Positions 33,021-44,328 are shown, counted from the stretch's first letter. The stretch is DNA of 64,000 bases from Peltaster fructicola (GCA_001592805.2 CP051139.1:1922001-1986000); one strand, 5' to 3'. Made by a program: numbers and translations. Notes: a model not told the origin generated them from the letters alone.

Positions 33021-35282
33021 ATGGACCATCTCCCACCTGTCCACAACCCTCAAAGTGCTATCGTCGTACCGTATCACGGTTATAAATACGAACTCGGCGG
33101 CTTCACAGACTTTCCTGTACCTAAGGATGTCAGCATCGCAGCACTGGAAGACGCCTCTAGTTCTCCAGATGCTCTGAAACACGCCGCGCCATACTTGCAA
33201 GCAAGATTTTGCTTCGGACTGATCAGCGAGGTGCTTGGTCTGCCGGTCGACAGGTATGATTTCATCAAGACTAAGGATGGCCATCAGGTCATCACGACAG
33301 CCAAACTACCAGACTACTTGAGACGCTGGAGAATTGCTCGAGATGCTGTCAAAGATAAATCTCTTGAGGACAACAAGCAGTTCTGTACGACCCGGATCAC
33401 AAACGTGCTCAGTGACTCATGGATGAGCTGGCAGTCCATACCACGCTTCGCAGAGATTGTGCAGCCAGAAGTAGAGCTCTCGATTCAAATCATAGCTCGC
33501 ACTTTGGATCACGCTGTGAGTTGTGTAACTGGAGTTGAGGTTGGAACGCAATCCTGGCGGCGAGTTTTCAGCGAGACGGTATACTCTCGTATGGTAGGCA
33601 ATGGTTGGTGTCCAAGTCTGGTTTACCATATTGGTAGCTCTAAGCTCACTTTACTATACTATGCAAGCTTGCTAGGACCTCCTCCAGGCAGCAAAGACCA
33701 CAGTAAGTGTACCAGAGATGGCCGTTGCAAAGTCGAGCAGCGAAGGACTACCAAGGAGGAGAACGCATCACAGCATGTCTGTGGTGACAGGCAGTCGTGT
33801 CACGATGTGGTACCGAGCGACAGTGAAGCAATAGCCAGAATGGTAAAAGAGGGAAGTATTCCGTTGCTTGAGTATCGCAATGGCACCCTGAGCGTGAGCC
33901 GTCACACAAAGTCAAAGCAGTATACTGCCATTTCTCACCTCTGGATTGATGGGCTGGGCAATCCCGAGGCGAACAGTATGCCACACTGTCAGCTCGAACG
34001 ACTCAACGCATCTATGAAGATGATCCCATGGACGAACAAGTGCCAAGCAAAGTCACTCGTTGATGACAAGGTGTGGCAGTCCGACGAAGAGATAACTGAC
34101 ATTACACCCGAACAGATCAAGGCAAAAGCAGAGCGTCCACTGCTGTTCTGGATTGATACTATCTGCATACCACAAGACATGGAGCTCAAAATGAAGGCGG
34201 TCAACAACATGCGTGCCATATACAATCGAGCAAACCGGGTGCTTGTGTTCGACGCAGGACTATCAAATGTGCCGGGACAGCTGTGTGCTGAAGAGGTCCT
34301 CACACGCATATCTCTCTCGAACTGGGTGCGTCGGTTCTGGACATTGCAAGAAGCTGTGCTGGCTAAAGTCCTATGGTTTCAATTCCAAGACGACTGCTAT
34401 CGACAGCTTGTTGACAATTCAAACACATGGTTGAATGAAGTATCGTACTACTGTCAAGACTTTGACTTCAACTGGCGGTTATATGCTTCAGCACGGAAGC
34501 GAGAAGGAGGAATGAGTTACGCTGAAAAGGTGGTGAGAGTTTGGGCAGAGCTTAAGCGTCGGGAGGCCAGCTTCATGGAAGATCAGCCTATCTGCATAGC
34601 CACCCTGCTTGACATGGACATCGAGAGCGTCCAGAATCAGACTGGATACGATGCGCGCTACCAAAGACTGTGGCTGGAGTACAAGACTCTGCCCAAAAGA
34701 CTGCTCTTCTTGCCTGGACCAAGGTTGACAACCTATCCACTGAGATGGGCTCCTGCTGGAATGCAAGATCTGGATGCGATGCCTGCACCGCCGGCTGTGT
34801 TCGATGAAGCGGTGCCAACAGCGAAAGGTCTTCAAGTACAGCACCATGGATTCGTCAGTGAGAGCAAGGTCTCGAACACGCCTGCTGGCCTCATCTCTAT
34901 GCACATTGATAACGAGATATATCTGGTCAGGGAGAACCTGAAACGAGCCAATCCATCATGGAAAGACCTTGACCTTGCAGTATTTGACCACCTTGTCGTC
35001 CTGCTAGCACAGAATCAGATGTCCGACGAAGCCTCGAAACGACCTTTCGATTGGGCTCTGGGAGCACTTCTCGGTGTGCGCTCTGCAGCTGGGTCCAAAG
35101 AAGATAGACGTGCTGTCATCGAGTGCGAGTACTTGCGTACAGTCAGTGTCCTCAGGCGAGGGAGCGATTTTGAGCAACAGTATAGACGGGTCAATCCACT
35201 ACAGGTCGACGACAAGGAGGTAGACAAGTTGATCGTAGGAGCTCGATGGAGCCTGGTGACGCAACGTTGGCTCATCACATGA
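33021..35282 (+). CDS. HET-domain (heterokaryon incompatibility-type) protein
   Basis: Intronless, 753 residues. The HET domain spans about residues 290-450: 'YTAISHLWIDGLG', 'LFWIDTICIPQD', 'MRAIYNRANRVLVFDAGL' and 'LSNWVRRFWTLQEAVLAKVL'. The N-terminal 290 residues and C-terminal 300 residues match no domain I know; a Cys/His-containing stretch lies at about 225-265. In fungi such genes act in non-self recognition and TIR-like cell death, but most family members are uncharacterised. The frame looks intact. HET genes are typical variable accessory genes, and the gene is followed by a putative MITE. Confidence 0.9.
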   Translation: MDHLPPVHNPQSAIVVPYHGYKYELGGFTDFPVPKDVSIAALEDASSSPDALKHAAPYLQARFCFGLISEVLGLPVDRYDFIKTKDGHQVITTAKLPDYLRRWRIARDAVKDKSLEDNKQFCTTRITNVLSDSWMSWQSIPRFAEIVQPEVELSIQIIARTLDHAVSCVTGVEVGTQSWRRVFSETVYSRMVGNGWCPSLVYHIGSSKLTLLYYASLLGPPPGSKDHSKCTRDGRCKVEQRRTTKEENASQHVCGDRQSCHDVVPSDSEAIARMVKEGSIPLLEYRNGTLSVSRHTKSKQYTAISHLWIDGLGNPEANSMPHCQLERLNASMKMIPWTNKCQAKSLVDDKVWQSDEEITDITPEQIKAKAERPLLFWIDTICIPQDMELKMKAVNNMRAIYNRANRVLVFDAGLSNVPGQLCAEEVLTRISLSNWVRRFWTLQEAVLAKVLWFQFQDDCYRQLVDNSNTWLNEVSYYCQDFDFNWRLYASARKREGGMSYAEKVVRVWAELKRREASFMEDQPICIATLLDMDIESVQNQTGYDARYQRLWLEYKTLPKRLLFLPGPRLTTYPLRWAPAGMQDLDAMPAPPAVFDEAVPTAKGLQVQHHGFVSESKVSNTPAGLISMHIDNEIYLVRENLKRANPSWKDLDLAVFDHLVVLLAQNQMSDEASKRPFDWALGALLGVRSAAGSKEDRRAVIECEYLRTVSVLRRGSDFEQQYRRVNPLQVDDKEVDKLIVGARWSLVTQRWLIT

Positions 35283-35366
35283 GATGAGGAGGTAAACTGT
35301 GGCATCTGTAGCCATTCCTCCTATAGCCAAGCTCTGTCGTGAAGCCTACACTGTCTTGCTGACTAA

Positions 35367-35611
35367 GGTGCGTTCGGTTCAGCGTTCTGAGCCTCCGTTC
35401 CGTTCACTGCATAGGCTACAGACGGACTGGACCGGTCAGTCCAGAGAACGTCTCGCCTCGTTCGCACCTATTCGAGCGAACGGAACGCTGGAACGCTGCC
35501 ACCGAACGAAGGCTTCCGTTCGATCTCAACGGCTGCCAGGTTTGCGTCCTGCATCGCTCTGCACCGTGCGACGAACGGAACGCTGCTGAGAATGGTGCCA
35601 CCCAACGCACC
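35367..35611. mobile_element. Putative short MITE-like element with subterminal repeats
   Basis: The ends GGTGCGTTCGGT (35367-35378) and ACCCAACGCACC (35600-35611) form a 12-bp inverted pair with one mismatch. Inside, the pentamer CGTTC/GAACG occurs 13 times within 212 bp on both strands, some in tandem (CCGTTCCGTTC, GAACGGAACGCTGGAACG). A near-palindrome GGACTGGACCGGTCAGTCC lies at 35424-35442. Short terminal repeats plus dense subterminal motifs resemble a non-autonomous hAT-type element. I could find no target-site duplication, so this could instead be a regulatory cluster. Confidence 0.4.
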
Positions 35612-35983
35612 CTGTTGTAAAGCATCGGATTCGCTAGCTGTGAACTCGCCTGGCCAGAGAGTATCACAGCACGAGGAACATATGACTTTCACGATCGAAA
35701 CGTGGCCTCGAGAACCATCCGAATACGAAGTTGAGAACAACCTCCGTAGCTGGACCTGCGTAGAGATGCTGAGCATAATCTGAGTAAAGCAGGGAGAGTA
35801 GACAACCGGCGTTCAATGCCGATACTTCTATGGCTTACGAAGCTCCAAACATGAGTCAAATGGCAATCTGAAACCGTGAACACACGTCTGTCCTCGCTGC
35901 TCTCGTCGTCCTCAGTCGTCACCGATATTGTTTGCGTCTGCTCTTCGCGACTGGTCGCACTCACTACTGTCCTAAACGAGGCC

Positions 35984-36827
35984 ATGGTCGCACGAGCGAG
36001 CGCCGTCACTGCGCAAGCATTGAGAATCACTACACGACAGCATTGCCCTCGACGCGCATTCTCGAGCACACGGCAGACATGGAATGCACTCTCAGACATC
36101 AAGCATAACTGCCGCAAGGTCAGATCGCTGCACACATTGCTGGCCAAGGCTGACTTCTCAGGTTATGTGCATTGGCCGTAACTATGCAGATCATGTCACA
36201 GAGCTCAACAATAGAGCTCCGAAACAGCCTTTCTTCTTCCTCAAACCACCATCGGCGATTTTACTGCCAGAAGAGGGACCCTTCCTGAAGCCAAAAGGCG
36301 TCAATGTGCATTATGAGGTTGAGCTAGGTCTGGTCATTGGCAAGCAGCTTCGAGACGTGGACGCTAAAGATGAGAAGACATGGATGGACGCAATCGAGAG
36401 CTACGTGCTTGCTGTGGACATGACTGCTCGTAACGTTCAAGACGAGGCCAAGAAGAAGGGTTTGCCGTGGAGCATTGCCAAGGGCTTCGACACCTTCTTG
36501 CCGCTGGCAGGACCAATATCGAAGAGCAAGATCGCAGATCCACACAATGTTGAGCTCTGGCTGAGCGTCAACGGACAGATGAAGCAGCAGGACAACTCAG
36601 AACTGATGCTGTTCAGGATCGGCAAGCAGTTAGAGCAGATCAGCAAAATCATGACTCTCGATAAGGGTGATATCGTGTTGACTGGCACACCCAAGGGTGT
36701 TGGTCCCGTCGTGGCTGGTGATGTCCTGGAGGCTGGTTTGAGAGTCAGTGGTAAGGACATTGACGAGTCGAAGATCAAGATCGATGTCAAGGATCGCCAA
36801 GGACCATATGAGTTTGCAGAAACCTAA
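35984..36827 (+). CDS. FAHD1-type acylpyruvase / oxaloacetate decarboxylase
   Basis: Two exons, 35984-36118 and 36162-36827, 266 residues; the intron is only 43 nt. The first exon is Arg/Ser/Ala-rich without acidic residues until its end (RQHCPRRAFSSTRQ), a mitochondrial presequence. The second restores 'VMCIGRNYADHVTELNN' and 'PKQPFFFLKPPSAIL'. The metal-binding signature 'HYEVELGLVIGKQL' and 'YVLAVDMTARNVQDEA' follow, with 'LTGTPKGVGPV' near the end. This is the FAHD1 branch of the fumarylacetoacetate hydrolase superfamily, which hydrolyses acylpyruvates and decarboxylates oxaloacetate in mitochondria. Its stop codon overlaps the stop of the convergent F-box/JmjC gene. Confidence 0.92.
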
Positions 36828-38387
36828 GGTACATCAACATCATCATCATCGCCGCCGGCGAAGCCAAACGAGAAACCTCCCTGTTCCTCGTGCTCAACCG
36901 GTCCCACTGCAACCTCCCATTTGCTCTTTCGTCCATCATCTAGCCTGCTGAGGTCCTCCTGGCCATGCCGAAGCAGATCTGGATCTGTGTCCTGCAGCTT
37001 GGCAACAAATAGGGCGTAAGGATATTCAACGGAGTCGCTGAATCCCGAGATTGATTGCTTTTGGTCGCGCAGGAAATGTAGCACCGCACCGATCCGAGCA
37101 CGCGGTACGAAGTTTTGTGTGAGTGCAATGCTTGGCTCGAGGTTCAGCACTAGATGATACCAGCCACTTGGCACATATAGTACTTCACCCTCGTGGCATA
37201 TGCCCTCTTTGCAACCAGGTGTACGGCGAGCTTCAGCGTGATAGCCGAGCAGCCACTCTGCAATGCTGAGTGGACTCGTCACCTCACTCTGATCAGCGCT
37301 GACAAAAACTCCTGGTGGTGGTGGTATGGAAGGGGAAGACTGAAACATAATCCAGTACTTGCTCCCTCGAATCACAGCATTCCAAGCGCTTGTAGCATTT
37401 GGGTCCTTGTGGAAGGTGCTGCCACTTCGCTCCGGTCCAACGATGAGCCAACGATGATCTGGTCTAGCAGTCCCAAGGACACTGAATGCATCGAAGCCAA
37501 AGCATTGTGGCGGCCAGTAGTCTGCGGTGTCGTCAGGCTCGGACGTAACCTTGAGAGCCATCTTCTCGGCAAATCCTCGATCGAACAGATACAACGGTGA
37601 CTCATCGTGAGAGTCTCGCATATAGTCGATGTACGTCAATAGCGGCCAGTCCACTGATTCGGCACGAAAAGCCACGTCCCTGTATCGTTCCAGAAGATGC
37701 TCTGTTGACCATGTCTTGTACAGCGGCCACTGTCTTACGGGTGCTGTAAGAATAAAAGGTTGGTTCACCCATCGTGCCTGGAAGTCATCTGCTGAGATAT
37801 CCTCAAGTCTCGAGATCTCGTTGGCCTTCGGGATATTCTGTGTGTAAGGATGGAGAGCCACATGGGCACAGTAGAAAGGGCGGTGCAATGTATCAGAGTA
37901 AAGGTTTGAACAGTCCACACGAGGCTCTTTTGCGAAGGACTGGGAGAGCAGAGTAGACCGCCATGTACGTTGCCAAGTGAACCCAGGCTTAGGAGACGAC
38001 CTACCGTTCTCAGCTATGTACGTGTATGAGCATCCCTCTTACTCACTCTACGAATAGTGCTCGCCACAGTTCTTCGTTGCGTGTGAAGGCATGTAGCGCT
38101 CGACAGGTCGCGCCGAGCCTGAGTAGATCAGCCGCGAGCAAATAGTCGAACAATGTGGCAAGCAGCTCGTCCGGTAGAGTGGCAAATGACCCAGCACAAT
38201 CCTTAGCATTCACTGAAGCTGTGTATGCATTGCCAGAAGGACGAACTCCGAGCGGATGTCTCAAGACGAGTTCGTCATGGTCCACAACAATGCTGCTTGG
38301 GTCAGATGCAACCTCTAAACGAGGTCGTTTGACAGCCGTAGGATCAAATCGTTCCTCGAGCATCGTACTCGAAGATCTTCGAGTCAT
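36824..38387 (-). CDS. F-box plus JmjC domain oxygenase (JMJD6-like)
   Basis: Two exons, 38387-38047 and 38000-36824, 505 residues; the 46-nt intron falls just after the F-box. The F-box is at about 65-112 ('ATLPDELLATLFDYLLAADL', 'LRLGATCRALHAF', 'ELWRALFVE'). The JmjC domain is near 290-420: 'GSTFHKDPNATSAWNAVIRG' with the Fe(II) ligands HxD at about 311-313, and 'YVPSGWYHLVLNLEPSIALTQ' with the distal His near 396. All three iron ligands are present, so an active 2-oxoglutarate oxygenase is expected; JMJD6-like members hydroxylate lysine or arginine. The F-box suggests recruitment by an SCF ligase. The tail is acidic (GGDDDDVDVP). Confidence 0.9.
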
Positions 38388-38765
38388 GATCGTGAAGTGA
38401 CTTGGTCCTTTGAGTAGTGGTCATCAACTAGTAGACGAATTTTTGACTCGCTACAGTACCCTCACTGCTATTGGTCGCGCCATGATCTCAGTCCGGGGTC
38501 TGTGCGCCAAATCTTCTGTGGCATGAATTTTTAAGTACGCAGGCGAATCCTCCTCAGCACTCTACACACACAACAACAACTCTACACAACTCCTCACGAC
38601 TAGATTGTTTGACTTCCAAGTATCGGAAGTCCACAGCTAGTCCTTCAGCACAACTCAGACACTTTCGCGGCGGATCCCAGTCGAGGACTCTCCACCGCCT
38701 TTCACACACACGGCTTTTCAGCTCGCAGCGCAAACGACTGTGGGCAATCCAACAACACCGCAATC
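38388..38765. promoter_or_regulatory. Divergent promoter F-box/JmjC / eIF4A
   Basis: A 378-bp spacer. From about 38555 the plus strand is CA- and CT-rich (CTCTACACACACAACAACAACTC), an unstructured leader typical of highly expressed translation-factor genes. Confidence 0.4.
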
Positions 38766-40117
38766 ATGGCTGACAAGGGACTTGAGGATATCGAGCAGAG
38801 TAAGTTGCTTTCTGGCGCGTGTGTACCTCTAGGTTGTGGTACTGACTCGGCTCTAGCACAGATCGAGTCAAACTACGATGAAATCACCGACAGCTTCGAT
38901 GGAATGAACCTCAAGAGCGAGCTCCTTCGTGGAGTCTACGCCTACGGATTCGAGCGTCCATCCGCGATTCAGCAGCGTGCTATCATGCCAGTCATCAAGG
39001 GTAAGATATGTCAAGAGACTGTATAAAATAGAGGTGTTGACAATTTGCCAGGCAATGATGTTATCGCACAGGCCCAGTCTGGTACCGGAAAGACCGCTAC
39101 TTTCTCCATCTCTGTCCTTCAGAAGATCGACCCAAGCGTCAAGGCATGCCAGGCGCTCATTCTTGCACCAACACGTGAGCTCGCACAGCAGATTCAGAAG
39201 GTCGTCGTTGCTATCGGCGACTTCATGCAAATCGAGTGCCACGCTTGTATCGGCGGTACCAGCGTTCGTGAGGACATGAACGCCCTCAAGGATGGTCCAC
39301 AGGTCGTCGTCGGTACTCCAGGACGTGTCCAGGACATGATTCAGCGTCGCGTTCTCAAGACCGACAGCATGAAGATGTTCGTCCTTGACGAGGCCGACGA
39401 GATGCTCTCTCGTGGTTTCACCGAGCAGATCTACGACATCTTCCAGCTTCTTCCACAATCTACCCAGGTTGTCCTCCTGTCAGCCACCATGCCACAGGAT
39501 GTGCTTGAGGTCACCACCAAGTTCATGCGTGACCCAGTCCGAATCCTGGTTAAGAAGGACGAGCTTACACTCGAAGGTATCAAGCAATTCTACATTGCTG
39601 TCGAAAAGGAGGATTGGAAGCTGGACACCCTTTCCGATCTCTACGAGACCGTCACTATCACCCAGGCCGTCATCTTCTGCAACACCCGCAGAAAGGTCGA
39701 CTGGCTTACCGACAAGCTGACCTCCCGGGACTTCACTGTCTCTGCCATGCACGGCGACATGGACATGACACAGCGTGATGTTATCATGAAGGAGTTCCGA
39801 TCCGGTTCTTCTCGTGTCCTGATTGCCACCGATCTCTTGGCTCGTGGTATCGATGTCCAGCAGGTCTCCCTGGTCATCAACTACGACCTTCCGGCTAGCC
39901 GTGAGAACTACATTCACCGTATCGGCCGTGGTGGTCGTTTCGGACGAAAGGGTGTCGCTATCAACTTCGTCACTGCAGATGACGTCCGTATGATGCGTGA
40001 GATTGAGCAGTTCTACAGCACTCAGATCGAGGAGATGCCAATGAACGTTGCAGGTAAGCAGCATCCATCACGCGGTAGTATCGTCAGAAGGCTGACTCTT
40101 TTACAGATCTCATCTAA
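38766..40117 (+). CDS. TIF1: Translation initiation factor eIF4A (DEAD-box helicase)
   Basis: Four exons, 38766-38799, 38857-39000, 39052-40053 and 40107-40117, 396 residues. All DEAD-box motifs are intact: Q motif '[12 protein letters not shown]', I 'AQSGTGKT', Ia 'PTRELAQQ', II 'DEAD', III 'SAT', IV-V 'VIFCNTRRK' and '[11 protein letters not shown]', VI 'HRIGRGGR'. The C-terminus 'EMPMNVADLI' is the eIF4A ending; its last three residues and the stop come from an 11-nt terminal exon. The eIF4A-specific '[20 protein letters not shown]' separates it from other DEAD-box proteins such as FAL1. It unwinds mRNA leaders within eIF4F. Codon use is strongly biased. Confidence 0.97.
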
Positions 40118-40590
40118 TTGCGAACATACCTACGACCTGCTTTCGGTCGAAGTTTCTGTACTGCGAGATTGGTTCAGGAATGTCTGCAAGTGCTTCCAGA
40201 GCATCTGCCGTGTGCACCAGATGAGAGCTTGCTCTGTAACAAGATAGAGCTTTCTAGGCGCAAGGGAGATTCTTCAGCGTATGTGCATTATGGCGTTTTA
40301 CTGCAATTGCGAGGAAAAGCTGTCATGAATGCGTGTTATTAGATCGGGCTGCTTCTCTGTTGGTTCCTCGTGTAGGGAAGTATCAACAATATGGATTTCA
40401 GTCTCATTGCTCTCGTGCCCAGCCTACCTTTCACGGTCCTCTCCTCTTTGCTCATACACTCTCCTGCTTGGTGTGGCTTGCTGCAAAATTGGCGTTCCTT
40501 CCTTTTCTGACGTACAGGCTTGGCGTGCAAAATCAGCGCGTCAACCACATAACACTCTCCTCTGTTGTCCAACAACACACACACAACAAC
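40118..40590. other. Intergenic: eIF4A 3' region and next promoter
   Basis: About 470 bp in the same orientation as both flanking genes; no gene supported. A CACACACA tract at about 40576-40583 precedes the next start codon. Confidence 0.4.
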
Positions 40591-42130
40591 ATGGCATCTT
40601 CGCCACGGTCGCTGCTCATGGCACACCAATTTCGCCGTGAGCATGCTGCCTTGCTACACCGCATCGAAGCTCTGGAAGGAAGAACGAACGATACCGAGCC
40701 AACAATACTGCCACAGCCTGGCCTTGACACGAAAGTGGCGGATGCTCTACTCGGCAAATTAGAGCCGCAGCTATCTGCTTTACTACAACAGCAATCAGAG
40801 CTTCGAGCCCAGATTGAGACCATAAAGCGATCGAGCGCCACCGTCGAGAACGATCTTCGCGACAGGGTCGACGAGTTGGAGGCAGTGCGATCACGCCAAC
40901 AGCTGGAGCACATGTCAATCGAAGGCGAGCTCTACCGAAGTGCACTTGCGAACTGTCAGCGAACAATCGAGGAACTGAGAGCAGTGCTGCGTGGAGAACG
41001 TGAAGAGAAGCAGCGCATCAACCGCAGGGTCATCTCGCTCAGCAGACGAGTCCAGGCAATTGCCGACAACGTACAGCAGCTGCCAAGGACAGACCCTGAT
41101 ACACTTGGCTTCAGTCAGAAATCATTCTCTTCGGCGCATGAAGCTGCTGAAAGTCGACGAGCATCGAGGGATCGCGTACCTTCAGGCGGGCATGTGGTGC
41201 CAGAGTCTCCTTCCCATCACAATGGTGCTGGCAAAGCTCGGCAGGAAGACACTTCAGTCTTGGCAGCTCCTCGAGGTAAGTGGTCCAGGTCCGAGACTAT
41301 AACATCTTTGTGCTAATAACGCAGAAAAATCCATGCAGAAGTTAGCCCATGCAACGATATCTAGCAAAGGCTCACAACATGCCATGGCACGTCCAGGCGT
41401 ATGCACGCGGCCTTCGCCGTCTCCTTCGGTCGGCCCTGCGGCGCAGGTAGTGGCAGATGGGATGCATCTTGCGATGGGGCCTCTGAGTCAAGGGTCACCT
41501 GCTGGAGTTCCTCTCGTCAGGAATAGCACATCAAGCTTGACCGCAAGTCCTTCCACTGCCAAAGCATCTTCTGGTTCCAAATCCGCTGGCAAGAAACGGA
41601 AGTTTGACGCCATGCAAGCTGAAATAGCGCATCAGTTGCAGCGTGCATTTCAGCAGCGATCGTCATTGCAGAAGAAGACTCAACAACGCGAGACCACAAC
41701 AGACGAAGCTCGTAAGCAGAAACAGATTGACCAAAAGCTGGAGACCCGGACCACTCGCTCGCGACTCAATCAGCTTGATGCCAGACTCATAAGTCCAATC
41801 AAGAATCCCGAGACGATCTTACACAAGCCTAGAAAGGCCGCCAAGCAACAAGCCAGGAAAAGAGCCAAAGCAGATACTCGAAAGCGAAGCTCTGAGGCTC
41901 AGCAAGCGCTTGCACGCAAGATGACAAGTGAGAGTGGCAGCAAGACTCGCCGAAAGGAAGATCAGAACGCAGCAAGCACTGGTCAAAAGGTTGACGACCA
42001 TATCGATCGACCAGAGCCCAAGACTTTGCAGCCTCTTGTGGGAGGTGCAGGTGCTCTCCACCCTTGGTTGGCTGCATACAGAGCTTCGATCAGTCTCCGC
42101 AAAGCTGATGATGCATCTGTCGAGCCATGA
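40591..42130 (+). CDS. Orphan coiled-coil protein, 496 aa
   Basis: Two exons, 40591-41275 and 41325-42130, joined in phase by a 49-nt intron (GTAAGTGG...TAACGCAG). Residues 1-185 are a long heptad-rich coiled coil ('EHAALLHRIEALEG', 'LSALLQQQSELRAQIETIK', 'RTIEELRAVLRGEREEKQRI'). The rest is Ser/Lys/Arg-rich; a second helical, highly basic part ('KPRKAAKQQARKRAKADTRK') near 390-430 could be a nuclear localisation signal. The C-terminus 'HPWLAAYRASISLRKADD' looks conserved. I do not recognise the family; a nuclear scaffold is the most I can infer. Confidence 0.72.
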
Positions 42131-42548
42131 TGTGAATATCGGCAAGGCCACGAAGTCAGAATTGAGAGTGTCTCATCGGTCTCGGTCATGGTAGTGATGC
42201 ACAAGGAGATAGGTGAGGTGCTATACTCGACTTATGTATCGAGTCTCGAGCGCATATAGTACTTGATGTCGGGTACTGTCCATCTTGTAAAACTCTGTCC
42301 AAGTATCAGCGTCCGGAAAGGCCCTTGTGTACTGTAGCTCAGGCATTCACTTTAGAGCCTAGATCTGTGAAGCCTACCAGGACGTCAAACGTTGCCAAAT
42401 ACATGACAAAGCAGAATCAGGCAAACATCAACTGGGGACATCTACTAGAATGGTTGCATCTTCCAGCGACTCGACAGCAATGCGCCTTGCTCGGTTTACG
42501 ACGGTTTCCAACATTGTTCCTATAAGTTGAGGTCATCGCTTGGCGACC
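42131..42548. other. Intergenic
   Basis: About 420 bp between two co-directional genes, no supported feature. Confidence 0.4.
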
Positions 42549-44328
42549 ATGTCGCAACAGAGCCGCAAGGCCGACATGCGCAGCAGTCATCACGCAGCCA
42601 ATCAGCGCCAGCCTTCTCTAGAGCTTCCAGCCTACACTGATGACGATGCCAGAACCACGCTGCCACAATCTTCCTCACCTTACAGTTGCGCAACAGAATC
42701 CTTCACAAGTACATTCGACGACAGCTTCACAACCTCCCCTGAGCCACCACTCGACGCCGTGGACATCGATCTGTACTCTCCGCCTGGCCCAGACGAGGAT
42801 TCTGACTTCGAAATCATCGACGCAGACGAAGCACAGTCTGGCCAACCACCGGTAGAGCGCGCATACACAGCATTCTTACGCAACGCAGAGCTGCAGGCCG
42901 CTGTTCGCCAATTCAAGATTGACAGGACAAACAGCGGCTTCGCAGAGATGGCTTCAGACAACAGCAACGACTACAACAGTCCTGAGTGGCAGCAAGCTGG
43001 TCAGAACGCCGAAGACATCGATCTAGCAGGGCCAGGTGCGCATGGAAGACTTGAGTGTGTTGTGGAGAAGCCGCAGAAAGAGGGAGAGGGGACTCAAAAT
43101 GCATACATCAGTTATCTCGTGAATACAAAGGTAATGCCTGCACCGGTTCTTGTCTCTGACCTTTGCTGACGATCGAAAGACCGATTTCAAGTCGTTTCAG
43201 TCGTCCAGCTCTTCTGTGCGACGGCGCTTCACCGACTTTGTCTTCCTCTACAAAGCTCTTTCCAAGGAGTACCCGCAATGTGCAGTTCCACCTTTACCTG
43301 AAAAGCACAACATGTCCTATGTTCGCGGCGACAGATTCAATCCCGAGTTCACTGCACGACGAGCACACTCCCTAGGCCGATTCCTGAAGCGTCTCACACT
43401 GCATCCTGTGCTTAGAAGGGCAGTCATCCTCGCATTGTTCCTCGAGTCCGGCGACTGGAATACCGTCATGAGGAGCAGACCGGCGAGAGGCGTGAGCGGA
43501 AGCGAGAGCGCCAACTCTTCCGTCCTCGAGACCTGGACAGACAGCTTTTTAAATGCCTTCACGAAACCGCACAAAGCAGACAAGCGATTTGTAGAAGTGG
43601 AAGACCGAGCAAAGAAGCTCGACGACGATCTTGGCACTGTGAGCAAGACCGTAGCGCGAGTGGCAAAGCGCGAGTCCGACCTCGAGACAGACTATGCAGA
43701 CCTGGCCACACAATTCCAGAAACTTGCAGCATTGGAGCCTAGCCTTACAGACGAGCTCACAAAGTTCGGCACAAGTTTGCAAGCAAGTAGTGGAGGCTGG
43801 AAGAACATCAAGGAGCACACGGATCATGACTATCTCGGCTCGCTACGGGACATGGAATCCTACATCACATCCGTCAAGTCATTGCTGAAGACTCGAGAAC
43901 AGAAGCAACTCGACTTTGAGGGATTGACCGAATACCTGAACAAGGCTGCCTATGAACGAGACATGCTTGCGTCTCATGGTAACATTGGTGCTAGTGGCTT
44001 CCTACGACAGAAGATCGAGGACGTGCGAGGAGTCGACCACGAGCAGTCCAGACGAGAACGGCAGCGCAAGCTTGAAGTGCAGATTCAGCGCCTCACGACT
44101 GAGGTGGAAACGGCCAAGAAGACGACCGAAGCCTTTGACGAAGAGGTCGTCAAGGAGATTGCAGACTTCGAACGGATCAAAGCTGTGGAGTTTCGAGACA
44201 CACTCGGTGGATTAGCAGATGCCAATATCGAGTTCTTCACGAACAATATCCAAATTTGGGAGCGGTTTGTCAAAGACGTCGAGCAGCAACAGGCTGAACG
44301 AGGACAGGAGACCGCTACTATAGCGTGA
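42549..44328 (+). CDS. SNX4: Sorting nexin SNX4 / ATG24
   Basis: Two exons, 42549-43130 and 43180-44328, 576 residues; the start is the ATG at 42549 (MSQQSRKADM). The N-terminal 110 residues are acidic and disordered. The PX domain begins near residue 172: 'NAYISYLVNTKTDFKSFQ', 'VRRRFTDFVFLYKALSKEYP', 'PPLPEK' and 'RFLKRLTLHPVL', with the PI3P-binding Arg of RRFTDF. A BAR-type helical region (about 320-570) holds 'WTDSFLNAFTKPHKADKRF' and 'ITSVKSLLKTREQKQLDFEG'. Snx4 recycles SNAREs from endosomes and vacuole and is required for selective autophagy. The long BAR coil and length fit SNX4 better than MVP1 or SNX41. Confidence 0.93.

Noticed and set aside
38868-39458. 196-aa open frame antisense to eIF4A
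   Set aside because: Shadow of the biased eIF4A coding exon, including its intron; no independent signal.
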